Part shown: positions 25,827 through 34,062 of the stretch, in pieces | Layout: every line of letters starts with the position of its first letter | Position numbering within the stretch: position 1 is the first letter of the stretch | Assembly: GCF_003994255.1 (NCBI RefSeq) | Contig: NZ_ML133857.1 | Location: 124,001 to 188,000 of the forward strand | Origin: Brachybacterium paraconglomeratum | GTDB lineage: Bacteria > Actinomycetota > Actinomycetes > Actinomycetales > Dermabacteraceae | Direction of reading: 5' to 3' | DNA length: 64,000 nucleotides | The notes under the pieces: generated by a model | The model's database searches: none | What the model was told of the DNA's origin: nothing | Seen by the model: the letters and a program-made list of their open reading frames with translations, nothing else | Translations under genes and position numbers: made by a program

Positions 25827-27050
25827 ATGTCGGACCTGAAGGACAGCTACGACCACCTGATCATCGGCGGGGGCATCGCCGCGGACGCCGCCGCCCGGGC
25901 GATCCGGGAGGCTGACGAGGACGCGAGCATCGCGATCCTCTCCGCGGATCCGCACGCCCCCGTGTATCGGCCGGCGCTCTCCAAGGACCTGTGGACCGGC
26001 GAGGACCCCGACCCGGACAGCCAGGACCTCGGCACCGCGGCGGCGACCGGGGCGGAGCTGTTCACCTCGACCCTCGTCACCGAGCTGCTGCCCGCCTCGC
26101 ACACCGCGGTCACCGCGCGCGGCCAGCGGGTCCACTACCGCAAGGCGCTGCTGGCCACCGGCTCCTCGCACCGCCACCTGCCCGGCGTGCACGACTCCCG
26201 CGTGCTGAGCCTGCGCACCGTCGGCGACTACCGCCACCTGCGCACCCTCGCGACCGACGGCGCCCGCGTGGTCGTCGTCGGCGGCGGGTTCCTCGGCACC
26301 GAGATCGCCGCGGCGCTCACCCGCACCGGCGCCGAGGTCACCCTCGCCCACGGTGGGACCAGGATCCTCGAGCACATGCTCCCGGACTCCCTCACCTCCC
26401 ACCTCGAGCAGGTCTTCACCGAGCACGGCATCGAGCTGGTCGGCGGCTTCCGCCTCGCCGGGATCTCCGCCGACGCGACCCTCACCCTGCACGCCGCGAA
26501 CCGCGAGACCCTCACGGCCGACGCGGTCGTGCTCGGCCTCGGCGCGCAGCCCGCGACCACCCTCGCCGAGCACGCCGGGATCTTCACCGACCGCGGGTAC
26601 GTGGTCGTCGACCCGCACCTGCGCACGAGCTCCCCGGACGTCTTCGCGGCCGGGGACGTGGTGCTCTACGACGACGCGCTGCTGGGACGGCGCCACGTCG
26701 AGCACGTCGACCACGCCGAGGCCTCCGGCGCGGTCGCGGGCGCGAACATGACCCGCCCCGAGGAGGAGCGGGAGGAGTACACGCACACCCCGCTGTTCTT
26801 CTCCGACCTCTTCGACGACGGCTACGAGGCGGTGGGCCGCCTGGACAGCTCCCTCGAGATGCGCGAGGTGTGGGACGAGGAGCACCGGGCCGCGGTGGTC
26901 CACTACCTCGACGAGGGCGTGGTCGAGGGCGTGCTGCTGTGGAACACCTGGGACTCGGTGCCCGCCGCGCGGGAGCTGATCGCCCAGTCCCAGGCCGGTG
27001 ACCTGTACATCGACGCGCTCGAGAGCAGGATCCGGCCCGGCGGCGCGTGA
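25827..27050 (+). CDS. FAD-dependent NAD(P)H oxidoreductase (ferredoxin-reductase/AIF type)
   Basis: This 407-residue flavoprotein has two Rossmann motifs: IIGGGIAADAAARAI near 12 for FAD and VVVVGGGFLGTEIAAALT near 148 for NAD(P)H. FAAGDVV near 270 binds the FAD ribityl chain. The C-terminal domain resembles the AIF/rubredoxin-reductase type. Typical partners are ferredoxins or rubredoxins, but none is adjacent. AAGGAGG precedes the ATG at ideal spacing. The next gene starts 12 bases after the stop and is probably co-transcribed. Confidence 0.87.
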   Translation: MSDLKDSYDHLIIGGGIAADAAARAIREADEDASIAILSADPHAPVYRPALSKDLWTGEDPDPDSQDLGTAAATGAELFTSTLVTELLPASHTAVTARGQRVHYRKALLATGSSHRHLPGVHDSRVLSLRTVGDYRHLRTLATDGARVVVVGGGFLGTEIAAALTRTGAEVTLAHGGTRILEHMLPDSLTSHLEQVFTEHGIELVGGFRLAGISADATLTLHAANRETLTADAVVLGLGAQPATTLAEHAGIFTDRGYVVVDPHLRTSSPDVFAAGDVVLYDDALLGRRHVEHVDHAEASGAVAGANMTRPEEEREEYTHTPLFFSDLFDDGYEAVGRLDSSLEMREVWDEEHRAAVVHYLDEGVVEGVLLWNTWDSVPAARELIAQSQAGDLYIDALESRIRPGGA

Positions 27051-27062
27051 CAGACTGGGCGG

Positions 27063-27839
27063 GTGAGCACGCCGATGAACACCTCCCTGCCCTGGCCCGA
27101 CGGCGCCGAGGTGCTGCCGATCGCCCCGCTGCGCCCGGTCCTGGACCGCCTGGCCTCCCTCGTCACCGTCCACGAGCAGGACGTCGCCATGGTGCCCGGC
27201 CTCGCCGTCACCGAGGAGGAGGTCGCCGCCGATCCGCCGCCCGCCCTCGAGCAGCTCGTCGACGAGCTCGGCGGGATCACCCTGCGCGACCTGCCTGTGC
27301 TGACCCTGCTGGTCGAGAACCGCACCGACGTCGGCCCGTACACGCTGCTGGGCGAGGCGACCAGCTACTACCCCCTCTACGAGACCCCGGACACCGCCGT
27401 GGTGCTGACCCTCGACGAGAACGGGACCCCCGGTGCGGTCTACGGCATCGGCGAGGACCTCGCCCTGCAGCTCGCCGCCCCGGACCTGCCCACCTACCTG
27501 GGCCTCTTCACCGATGCGCTCGAGGCGACCCTTGCCGAGCTCTCCTCCCGCGGCCCCGCCGAGGACGACACGGAGACCGCGCGCACCGACGCCGCCGAGC
27601 AGCTCATGGACGCCCACCTCTTCGCCGCGATCCTCGGCATGGTCGAGGACGTGCCCGAGGCGGAGCTCGTCGCCCCCGCCGCGGGGGAGGCGGACGGTGC
27701 GCTCGCGCTCGCCGACCTGCGCGGCGCCGCGCTCGGCACCCGCGTGGACCCGATGGAGGTCGAGACCGACGGGGACCCGCTCGAGATGCACCTGGGCTGG
27801 CGCGAGCACGGCCTCGTGCTCGCCGTCCACGGCGGCTGA
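27063..27839 (+). CDS. Hypothetical protein, possible SUKH-like fold
   Basis: This 258-residue protein is very acidic, with no signal peptide or transmembrane segment. The central part (VVLTLDENGTPGAVYGIGED followed by LPTYLGLFTDALEATL) follows the pattern of SMI1/KNR4 (SUKH) proteins, many of which are immunity proteins in polymorphic toxin systems. The match is by eye only. It lies directly upstream of the WXG100-nuclease locus but on a transcript likely begun with the FAD oxidoreductase. GTG at 27063 has no good binding site; ATG at 27075 is an alternative. Confidence 0.5.
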   Translation: MSTPMNTSLPWPDGAEVLPIAPLRPVLDRLASLVTVHEQDVAMVPGLAVTEEEVAADPPPALEQLVDELGGITLRDLPVLTLLVENRTDVGPYTLLGEATSYYPLYETPDTAVVLTLDENGTPGAVYGIGEDLALQLAAPDLPTYLGLFTDALEATLAELSSRGPAEDDTETARTDAAEQLMDAHLFAAILGMVEDVPEAELVAPAAGEADGALALADLRGAALGTRVDPMEVETDGDPLEMHLGWREHGLVLAVHGG

Positions 27840-27899
27840 GCCGGGCGCGCGATGACGCCCAGGTGACCGCCGGGCGAACATCTCGCCTCGCCGCGCACG

Positions 27900-27945
27900 A
27901 TGGGGAGAACTCCCCATTCCAGCCCCCGGCCCCCGTCCCTAGCGT
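27900..27945 (+). promoter_or_regulatory. Promoter with ATGGGGAG-CTCCCCAT palindrome, copy B
   Basis: ATGGGGAG-AA-CTCCCCAT (27900-27917) is followed after exactly 22 bases by TAGCGT (27940-27945). The WXG100-nuclease start codon is 50 bases further on. Same layout as copies A and C. Confidence 0.65.
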
Positions 27946-27995
27946 GAGGGCGAGCAGGTCATGACCGGGGGAGCACCGGGGGAGCGGGGAACGAC

Positions 27996-29216
27996 ATGGC
28001 GGGATTCCTGGGGGCCGACACCGAGGCGCTGCGCGCCCTCGGCCGGGCCGTCGGCGGCGGTGCGGAGCGGCTCGAGCAGCTGACCGCGCAGCTCGACGGG
28101 ATCGTCGGCGGCGCCCGCTGGCAGGGCCCGGACGCCGACGCCTTCCGCGCCGACTGGGTCGGGCGCGTGCGCACCGGGCTGCACGCCCGCATCGGCGCGC
28201 TGCGCGGCGAGGCGGCGGAGCTCGCCGGGCAGGCCGAGGAGCAGGACGGGGCGTCGGGCGGCCCGGGCGTCCCGGGCGGCGCAGGGGCGGCTCCGCCGCC
28301 GGGCCTGGCCGGGGGCCTCTCCGAGGGACCGCTGCCGGGGGCCGAGGGCGGGATCCGGCTGATGGCGGCGCATGCGCCGCTCGGCGCCGCCGACGCCTCC
28401 GCCGCCGTCGGGGAGAGCCCGCTCGCCTTCCCGGAGACGGGCATGGAGCTCGCCCCGCCCGAGACCGCGCACCGCATCGAGGTCGACGCGGACCACGCCC
28501 TCGCCCCCGACGGCGCGGACGAGCCCTTCGGCCTCGACGAGGACGGCACGCCGATCACGCTCGAGCCCGACACCCGCTACGACGTCGGCGAGCACGGCAC
28601 CTACTACACCGACGACGAGGGACGGATCGAGTACGTCGAGGCCGCTGGCGGCGGCGAGACGATGAACCCGAACCTGCGCGAGACCCTGCCGGACGCGACG
28701 TACCACGTCAACGAGCAGGCCTACTACCGCACCGACGAGCTGGGCCGCACCGAGCACCTGTACGTGCCCGACGTCGTCGTCGACCGCGAGATGGCCCGCT
28801 CCCAGTCGATCCAGTCCACGATCGCCGAGCGCTGGGACATGAGCGGGGACGGCACCTCCGAGCCGGTCGAGTTCAACGCCGGGCACGTCCTGGCCCGGCA
28901 GCTCGGCGGGATCCGCGAGGAGATCAACTACACCCGCCAGTGGGACGAGGTGAACCAGGCCCGCAGCGGCCAGGACACCATCTATACCTACGAGAGCCTC
29001 ATGGCCGACGGGATCTCCGACGAGGACCGCTCCTACTCCTACGAGACCCGCATCGACTGGGGCGAGGAGCAGCCGTCCGGCGTCGGCCCCGAGCACGACA
29101 GCGCGCCGTGGGAATACGTGCCCTCCGGCTACGACGTGCGCATCCACGAGGACGGCGAGCAGATCGTCGAGGACCACCTGCCCAACTACCCTGAGGGCGC
29201 GACCTTCCCCCGCTGA
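27996..29216 (+). CDS. WXG100-type protein with C-terminal DNA/RNA non-specific endonuclease toxin domain
   Basis: This 406-residue protein looks like a type VII-secreted polymorphic toxin. The N-terminal domain (1-82) is a WXG100-like helical hairpin with Trp42-x-Gly44 between helices and EEQ at its end. A Gly/Pro-rich linker (85-120) follows. The C-terminal half contains YHVNEQAYYRTDELGRTEHL and FNAGHVLARQLGG with His296, then EINYTRQWDEVNQ, matching the endonuclease NS_2 layout of Bacillus YeeF-like toxins (GH catalytic pair, then Asn for metal). Residues 192-216 repeat the 232-257 motif. The start follows a GGGGGAGCGGGG stretch. A YezG-like gene lies 29 bases downstream. Confidence 0.75.
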   Translation: MAGFLGADTEALRALGRAVGGGAERLEQLTAQLDGIVGGARWQGPDADAFRADWVGRVRTGLHARIGALRGEAAELAGQAEEQDGASGGPGVPGGAGAAPPPGLAGGLSEGPLPGAEGGIRLMAAHAPLGAADASAAVGESPLAFPETGMELAPPETAHRIEVDADHALAPDGADEPFGLDEDGTPITLEPDTRYDVGEHGTYYTDDEGRIEYVEAAGGGETMNPNLRETLPDATYHVNEQAYYRTDELGRTEHLYVPDVVVDREMARSQSIQSTIAERWDMSGDGTSEPVEFNAGHVLARQLGGIREEINYTRQWDEVNQARSGQDTIYTYESLMADGISDEDRSYSYETRIDWGEEQPSGVGPEHDSAPWEYVPSGYDVRIHEDGEQIVEDHLPNYPEGATFPR

Positions 29217-29245
29217 GCGGGGACGTCGACGCGAGAAGGAGCACC

Positions 29246-29755
29246 ATGAGCCAGCCGCCCACCCCGCAGGACCCGGCCGCGCAGCGCCCGTCGACGCCCT
29301 CGCCGATGGAGCGCCAGGGCGCCCTGACCCGGGATCTCGCGACCGTGCTGCTGAGCTCGCTGGACCTCACCGAGCAGTGGCGGCACGTGGGCGCGGCCTT
29401 CCTCCCGCACGGCGAGGAGTGGGCCGGGCGCCTCGTGATCACCGACCGCGACGGGACCTCCCGCGGCGGGGACAGCGTCTTCGCCGTCGACTCGCAGGTC
29501 ACGCTGCTGCTGGATGCGCTCCAGCACTGCACCGCCGAGCAGCGCCAGGCCTTCGTGTCCCTGCGCCTGGACGCCACACGACCGCCCGAGGACCCCGACC
29601 GGATCGCGCTCGGCGCCGACCTCGTCTACGACCAGGACCCGGGCGACTTCGACGGGCTCGGCGGCATCGACGCGGACTACGCCCGCGCGCTCGTAGGACG
29701 GGTGGGCGCGGACCGGGTCCCGGACTGGGTGCGGGAGCTCGCCGCCGGCGAGTGA
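29246..29755 (+). CDS. Putative YezG-like immunity protein
   Basis: This 169-residue acidic protein has a disordered N-terminus (1-25) and a domain with WRHVGAAFLPHGEEWAGRLVI, LLLDALQHCTAEQRQAFVSLRL and DLVYDQDPGDFDG. This order resembles the YezG/DUF600 immunity family, which in Bacillus neutralises the YeeF nuclease toxin. The neighbouring toxin has the matching nuclease class, so a cognate pair is likely (inference). AGAAGGAGCACC precedes the ATG. The 29-base gap suggests the same operon as the toxin. Confidence 0.6.
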   Translation: MSQPPTPQDPAAQRPSTPSPMERQGALTRDLATVLLSSLDLTEQWRHVGAAFLPHGEEWAGRLVITDRDGTSRGGDSVFAVDSQVTLLLDALQHCTAEQRQAFVSLRLDATRPPEDPDRIALGADLVYDQDPGDFDGLGGIDADYARALVGRVGADRVPDWVRELAAGE

Positions 29756-29788
29756 GTCCTGGTGGTGCCCCCGCTGATCCCGGCCGGG

Positions 29789-29835
29789 ATGGGGAGTCCT
29801 CCCCATGGCGGTGGGAGCCCCGGGACGCATAGGTT
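29789..29835 (+). promoter_or_regulatory. Promoter with ATGGGGAG-CTCCCCAT palindrome, copy C
   Basis: ATGGGGAG-TC-CTCCCCAT (29789-29806) is followed after 23 bases by TAGGTT (29830-29835). The second WXG100 gene starts 67 bases further on. It begins 33 bases after the immunity gene, so the second WXG100 gene has its own promoter. Confidence 0.6.
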
Positions 29836-29902
29836 CGGGGGCGTGCCCGTAAGGCACGAGGCGGGGACTGCGATACGGGGACTGCGAGGGGGACAGGGAG
29901 GC

Positions 29903-30976
29903 ATGAACGGATTCTGGGGGGCGGACGCCGAGGCCCTGCGGACGATGGGCATGGTCTGCGCCCGGCGCGCGGAGCTGCTCGACGAGCTCGAGGGGCGGCT
30001 CTCCGCGGTGATCGACACCGTCGAGTGGGTGGGGGAGGACGCCGAGCGGTTCCGCGCCGACTGGTCCGGGAGCGTGCGCCCCGGTCTCCAGGACCGCGGC
30101 CTCGAGCTGCGCCAGCAGGCGCGACGCCTCGCCCAGCACGCCGAGGAGCAGGAGGCCGCCTCGAGCCCCGACAGCTTCGGCGGCCCCTGGTCGAGCCCCG
30201 GCGAGTTCCTCGCGGACATGGCGCGGATGGCGCAGGGGATGCTGCCGGACCTGCTCGGCGGCGGGAGCGGGCCCGCGGGCCGCTTCGCCGAGATGCTGCG
30301 CGAGGCGCTCGCCACCCCCGAGGGTCGGGCCGCGCTGCTCGGCGCCTTCCTCGGGAGCCTGCTCGGCGGGCTGCTCGCCGACCTCGTCCTGCGCGGTCTC
30401 GCCCTCGGCATGCTCCTCGAGGAGCTGCTTGCCGGGCTCGGCGCAGGCGGCGGGCTCGGGAACCTGATCGGGGAGGAAGGGCGCCTGGGCGAGGGGTCCG
30501 GCGGCGGGGAGGCCGGTGGGGGTGCTGGTGCCGAGTCCGGCTCGGGCACGGGCTCCGAGAGCGCCGGTGGCTCCGACGGGTCCTCGAGCGGTGCGGGGCA
30601 GCCCACGTCCGGCGGGGCCGGGGGCGAGTCCGGTGGTGGTTCCGACGGCGGGTCGTCGTCGGGCGGCGGGTCCGGCGGGGGCGGTGCCGAGGGGACCGGT
30701 GGATCCGGCGGCGCCGAGGCGGGTGCTGCGGGGACCGGGAGCGAGGCCCCTGCGCAGGGCGGCGCGATGGGCCTGCAGGGACTTGTGGACGGCCCGGCGC
30801 AGACCGCCGGAGCGCTGCCCGCGGGTCGGCTCGAGGCGCCCGGCGCGGAGGAGCCGGGCACCCTGTTCGAGCGGCTGGTGGCCATGATCGGGGAGATGCT
30901 CGGCGGCGGCACCGGCGGCGGCGCGTCGAGCCCTCGCGGCACCTCGGCGATCGGCGAGGGGATCGGCTGGGACTGA
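29903..30976 (+). CDS. WXG100-type protein with Gly/Ser-rich repeat region, no toxin domain seen
   Basis: This 357-residue protein has an N-terminal domain (1-85) clearly paralogous to the toxin at 27996: both share GADxEALR near 6-13, W-x-G at 42-44, FRADW at 50-54 and AEEQ near 80. A hydrophobic stretch (about 130-185, GAFLGSLLGGLLADLVLRGL) follows. The next 110 residues are almost all Gly, Ser, Ala, Glu and Thr. The end (FERLVAMIGEMLGGG) is another short helix. No nuclease or other toxin motif is present. It may be a secreted structural partner or a decayed toxin. GACAGGGAGGC precedes the ATG. Confidence 0.7.
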   Translation: MNGFWGADAEALRTMGMVCARRAELLDELEGRLSAVIDTVEWVGEDAERFRADWSGSVRPGLQDRGLELRQQARRLAQHAEEQEAASSPDSFGGPWSSPGEFLADMARMAQGMLPDLLGGGSGPAGRFAEMLREALATPEGRAALLGAFLGSLLGGLLADLVLRGLALGMLLEELLAGLGAGGGLGNLIGEEGRLGEGSGGGEAGGGAGAESGSGTGSESAGGSDGSSSGAGQPTSGGAGGESGGGSDGGSSSGGGSGGGGAEGTGGSGGAEAGAAGTGSEAPAQGGAMGLQGLVDGPAQTAGALPAGRLEAPGAEEPGTLFERLVAMIGEMLGGGTGGGASSPRGTSAIGEGIGWD

Positions 30977-31048
30977 GCCGTCGGCCCGGCAGGTCTACCC
31001 TGGTGAGACGGCTCCGCACCCCGGCGGGCCCCGTGAAGGAGCAGTGAC

Positions 31049-31948
31049 ATGACCGCGACCAGCCCCCGTACCCCCGCCCCGGTGCTCGTGCTCGTCCCCG
31101 GCGCGACCGGGGCCCCGTCGGACGGCGGACCCGGCTACCGCCTCGCCGACCCCACGGTCCCGCAGCTCTCCGTCACCGACCTCGTCGCCACCCGCGGCGA
31201 CGGCGTCTTCGAGACCATCGGCGCCTTCGACGGCAGCCCCGTCAACGTCGGCCCCCACCTCGCCCGCCTCGCCCGCAGCGCCGAGATGATCGACATGCCC
31301 GCCCCCGACCAGGCGCTGCTCGCCGAGGCGGTCGACGCCGCGATCGCCGCCCACGAGAGCGTCGCCGAGCTCAGCGTGCGCGTCATGTACACCCGCGGCG
31401 TCGAGGGCACCGGCACGCCCACCTGCTGGATCCACGCCAAGGCCTCCGACGACTGGAGCCCGTACCGGGCCGGGATGAAGGTGGCCGTGCTGGACCGGGG
31501 CCTGGCCACCACTGCCGCGGAGACCAGCCCCTGGCTGCTGCAGGGCGCGAAGACCCTCAGCTACGCCGTGAACATGGCCGCGGTGCGCGAGGCGAAGCGA
31601 CGCGGCGCCGCCGACGTCCTCTTCGTCTCCAGCGACGGCTACGCCCTCGAGGGCCCCACCTCCACCCTGCTCGTGCGCCGCGGCGACACCTTCCTCACCA
31701 CCCCCGCGAGCGCCGGCGTGCTCGCCGGCACCGCCGTCGCGACCCTCTTCGCATGGCTGCGCGAGCAGCAGGGCCTCGCCACCGGCGAGGAGCTCATGAC
31801 CATCGAGGACGTGAAGGGCTCCGACGGCGCCTGGCTGCTGTCCTCCACCCGGCTCGCCGCCCCGATCACCCACCTCGACGAGCACGAGCTGCCCGTCGAC
31901 GCCGAGCTCACCGCCCGCTTCGAGCGCGTGCTCAAGGGCGGGATCTGA
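31049..31948 (+). CDS. Class IV aminotransferase (aminodeoxychorismate lyase/BCAT-like)
   Basis: This 299-residue PLP enzyme has fold type IV features. The PLP lysine is Lys168 in QGAKTLSYAVNMAAVREA. DVLFVSSDGYALEGPTSTLLV carries the conserved glutamate and the phosphate-binding turn. DGVFETIGAFDG and HLARLARSA are the N-terminal signatures. The close match of the Lys and Glu motifs to PabC suggests 4-amino-4-deoxychorismate lyase in folate synthesis, but no pabA or pabB lies nearby, so a D-amino-acid or branched-chain role is possible. GAAGGAG precedes the ATG. Confidence 0.82.
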   Translation: MTATSPRTPAPVLVLVPGATGAPSDGGPGYRLADPTVPQLSVTDLVATRGDGVFETIGAFDGSPVNVGPHLARLARSAEMIDMPAPDQALLAEAVDAAIAAHESVAELSVRVMYTRGVEGTGTPTCWIHAKASDDWSPYRAGMKVAVLDRGLATTAAETSPWLLQGAKTLSYAVNMAAVREAKRRGAADVLFVSSDGYALEGPTSTLLVRRGDTFLTTPASAGVLAGTAVATLFAWLREQQGLATGEELMTIEDVKGSDGAWLLSSTRLAAPITHLDEHELPVDAELTARFERVLKGGI

Positions 31949-32914
31949 TCAGGAGCGGGATCTGAGCGCGAGCACTTCGCGGGCGAGGTCGACGTCCACC
32001 ACCAGGGTGTGGATCGCGCCGCTGCGCAGCACCCCCACCACCCCGGGCGCCTTCTCCTCCCCGGCCGCGACGCCGAGGACCTCCGGGATCCGCAGCAGCT
32101 CCGAGAAGGTCACCGCGAGCACCCGCTGATCCGTCGGCGCCCCGAGCGGGACCCCCTCGGCGTCCACGAACCGGCCGCACACATCGCCCACCGGGCGCTG
32201 CGCCTCGAAGGCCGCGCGCTCCTCCTCGCCGAGCGCCATCAGGTCCAGCACGTGCGGGGAGGAGTGCACGCCGAGCGAGCCGATGCCCACCACCGCGAGC
32301 TCGACCTGCGCGGCCGCCTCCAGCACGGTGCGGATCGAGGACTCCGCCCGCAGCGTCGCGACCGCCGTCGCGGACTCCAGCACCGCCGGGGCGTAGAGCG
32401 TCCGCGGCGTCGCCCCGAGCCGGGAGGCGAGCACCCGCAGCACGGACTCGCCGGAGTCGAACTGGTCCAGGGCGCTGTGCCCGCCCACCAGCGGCAGCAC
32501 CGTCGGCGTCGGCCGGGGGCGGAGGGAGTCCAGGGCGGCGACGGCGCTCTGGACGGTCTGCCCCCAGGAGACTCCGAGGCTGCGCACCCGGCCCGCGCGC
32601 TCCGCGATCAGCGCCGCGCCCTGCCGTGCGACGGACTCCATCGCCGAGGCCCGCGGCGCGGAGACCACATGCGCCTCCCGCAGCGAGAACGTCGCCCGCA
32701 GCGCCGCCTCGAGCGCCTCGTCGCGGCGCGGCGGGCCGTCGGGGTCGTGGATCGTGATCTCGACGATCCCGCGCTCCCGGGCCTGGGAGAGGATCCGTGA
32801 GACGTTCGAGCGGGACAGACCCAGCTCCTTGGCCACCTCCGTCTGCGAGCGGCCCTGCTCGTGATAGAGGCGCGCCGCGCGCACCACGAGGGCGGTGTCT
32901 CGAGGGGCGGGCAT
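31949..32914 (-). CDS. SorC family sugar-binding transcriptional regulator
   Basis: This 321-residue protein has a helix-turn-helix (about 18-45, RSQTEVAKELGLSRSNVSRI) followed by the SorC/DeoR-type sugar-phosphate-binding domain (GVSWGQTVQSAV, PLVGGHSALDQFDSGE, GIGSLGVHSSPH). It should sense a phosphorylated sugar and control a sugar operon. The nearby divergent PTS IIA gene 111 bases away is a plausible target. Its stop is directly next to the stop of the convergent aminotransferase gene (no base between). Confidence 0.87.
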   Translation of the reverse strand: MPAPRDTALVVRAARLYHEQGRSQTEVAKELGLSRSNVSRILSQARERGIVEITIHDPDGPPRRDEALEAALRATFSLREAHVVSAPRASAMESVARQGAALIAERAGRVRSLGVSWGQTVQSAVAALDSLRPRPTPTVLPLVGGHSALDQFDSGESVLRVLASRLGATPRTLYAPAVLESATAVATLRAESSIRTVLEAAAQVELAVVGIGSLGVHSSPHVLDLMALGEEERAAFEAQRPVGDVCGRFVDAEGVPLGAPTDQRVLAVTFSELLRIPEVLGVAAGEEKAPGVVGVLRSGAIHTLVVDVDLAREVLALRSRS

Positions 32915-33025
32915 GGGCTCTCCTGGCGGGCGGCGGCGCGGGACGCGCCGGACGGAACGAGCCCAGCGTACGCAGGCGAGCGCCGACGGGTGCCAGAATC
33001 AGGGGGTCGCCGTCCTGGAGGAACC

Positions 33026-33529
33026 ATGAGCACAGATCCGCGCACGCCCCGCGCACCGCTCGCGCTGAGCCTCGTCCTCGCCCGTCTCGAGGCGGCCGAC
33101 GCGGCCGACGCGCTGCGCACCCTCGCCGGGCACCTGCTGGACGACGGCGCCGTCACCGAGGCCTTCCCCGAGGCGCTGCAGGCGCGCGAGCGGCGCTACC
33201 CGACGGGCCTGCCCACCCCGATCCCCACCGCGATCCCGCACGCCGACCCCGAGCACGTGCTCGTCCCGGGCCTGGCGCTCGCGACCCTCGCCCGCCCCGT
33301 CGCCTTCGGAGAGATGGGGGCCGGCGGCGGCCAGGTCCCGGTGCAGCTGCTCGCCATGCCGCTGCTGACCGACGCGCGCGAGCACCTCGCCGCCCTGCAG
33401 CGCCTGATGGCCCTGCTGCAGGACGAGCAGGCGGTCGCCGCGCTGCTCGAGGCCGAGGACGCCGAGACGCTGAGGGCACGGGCCGAGGCCCTGCTGGGAC
33501 GGGCCGAGGACGAGGAGGAGATCGCATGA
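33026..33529 (+). CDS. PTS sugar transporter subunit IIA (fructose/galactitol type)
   Basis: This 167-residue protein has the EIIA-2 fold, in which phospho-HPr gives its phosphate to a histidine. The site is His72 in TPIPTAIPHADPEHV, matching the family GIAiPH motif. Residues 100-125 (GGGQVPVQLLAMPLLTD) form the central sheet. No IIB or IIC is present here, so it is an orphan or a regulator. GGAGGAACC precedes the ATG. It is coupled to the Nudix gene by an ATGA overlap and is divergent from the SorC regulator. Confidence 0.83.
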   Translation: MSTDPRTPRAPLALSLVLARLEAADAADALRTLAGHLLDDGAVTEAFPEALQARERRYPTGLPTPIPTAIPHADPEHVLVPGLALATLARPVAFGEMGAGGGQVPVQLLAMPLLTDAREHLAALQRLMALLQDEQAVAALLEAEDAETLRARAEALLGRAEDEEEIA

Positions 33530-33993
33530 GGAGCCCCAGGCTGGGAGTGAAGGCCCTGATCGTCCGCGAGGGGCAGGTGCTGATGAACCGCTACCTGGAA
33601 CCGGACGGTCGGGAGGTGTTCGCCCTGCCCGGCGGCGGGCAGGAGCACGGCGAGGACCAGGCCGCGGCGATGGTCCGCGAGTGCCGCGAGGAGATCGGCG
33701 CCGAGGTCGAGGTGCACCAGCCCGCCTGCCTGTTCGAGATCATGATGGACCGCCGCATGGTCGACGACTCCCCGATCCCGCCGTTCCACCAGGTCAACGT
33801 CGCCTACTGGTGCGGACTGGCCGAGGGGGAGGAGCCCGGGGAGGGCACCGAGCCGGACCCCGGCCAGGCCGGCACCGCCTGGCTGGCGCTGGACCGGCTC
33901 GGCGAGCACGTCGTCCACCCGCCCGAGCTCGCCCGCTGGCTCGAGCAGGACCCCGGCTCCCGACCGTTCAGCCTCGGGGTGTGCCGCGGCTGA
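33526..33993 (+). CDS. Nudix hydrolase
   Basis: This 155-residue protein hydrolyses a nucleoside-diphosphate-linked substrate. The Nudix box is complete: GGGQEHGEDQAAAMVRECRE with EEIGAEV immediately after it, supplying the RE and EE metal ligands. An N-terminal VKALIVREGQVLM strand precedes it. The substrate is unknown. ATG at 33526 overlaps the PTS IIA stop by four bases and has GAGGAGGAG upstream, so it is co-translated with the PTS subunit. Confidence 0.87.
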   Translation: MRSPRLGVKALIVREGQVLMNRYLEPDGREVFALPGGGQEHGEDQAAAMVRECREEIGAEVEVHQPACLFEIMMDRRMVDDSPIPPFHQVNVAYWCGLAEGEEPGEGTEPDPGQAGTAWLALDRLGEHVVHPPELARWLEQDPGSRPFSLGVCRG

Positions 33994-34062
33994 GCGGGCG
34001 ATAGCCTGGTGGGAGTGTCCAGCGGCGGTCGAGTCCGCCGCGACCCGAGAGCTAGGAGCCCC

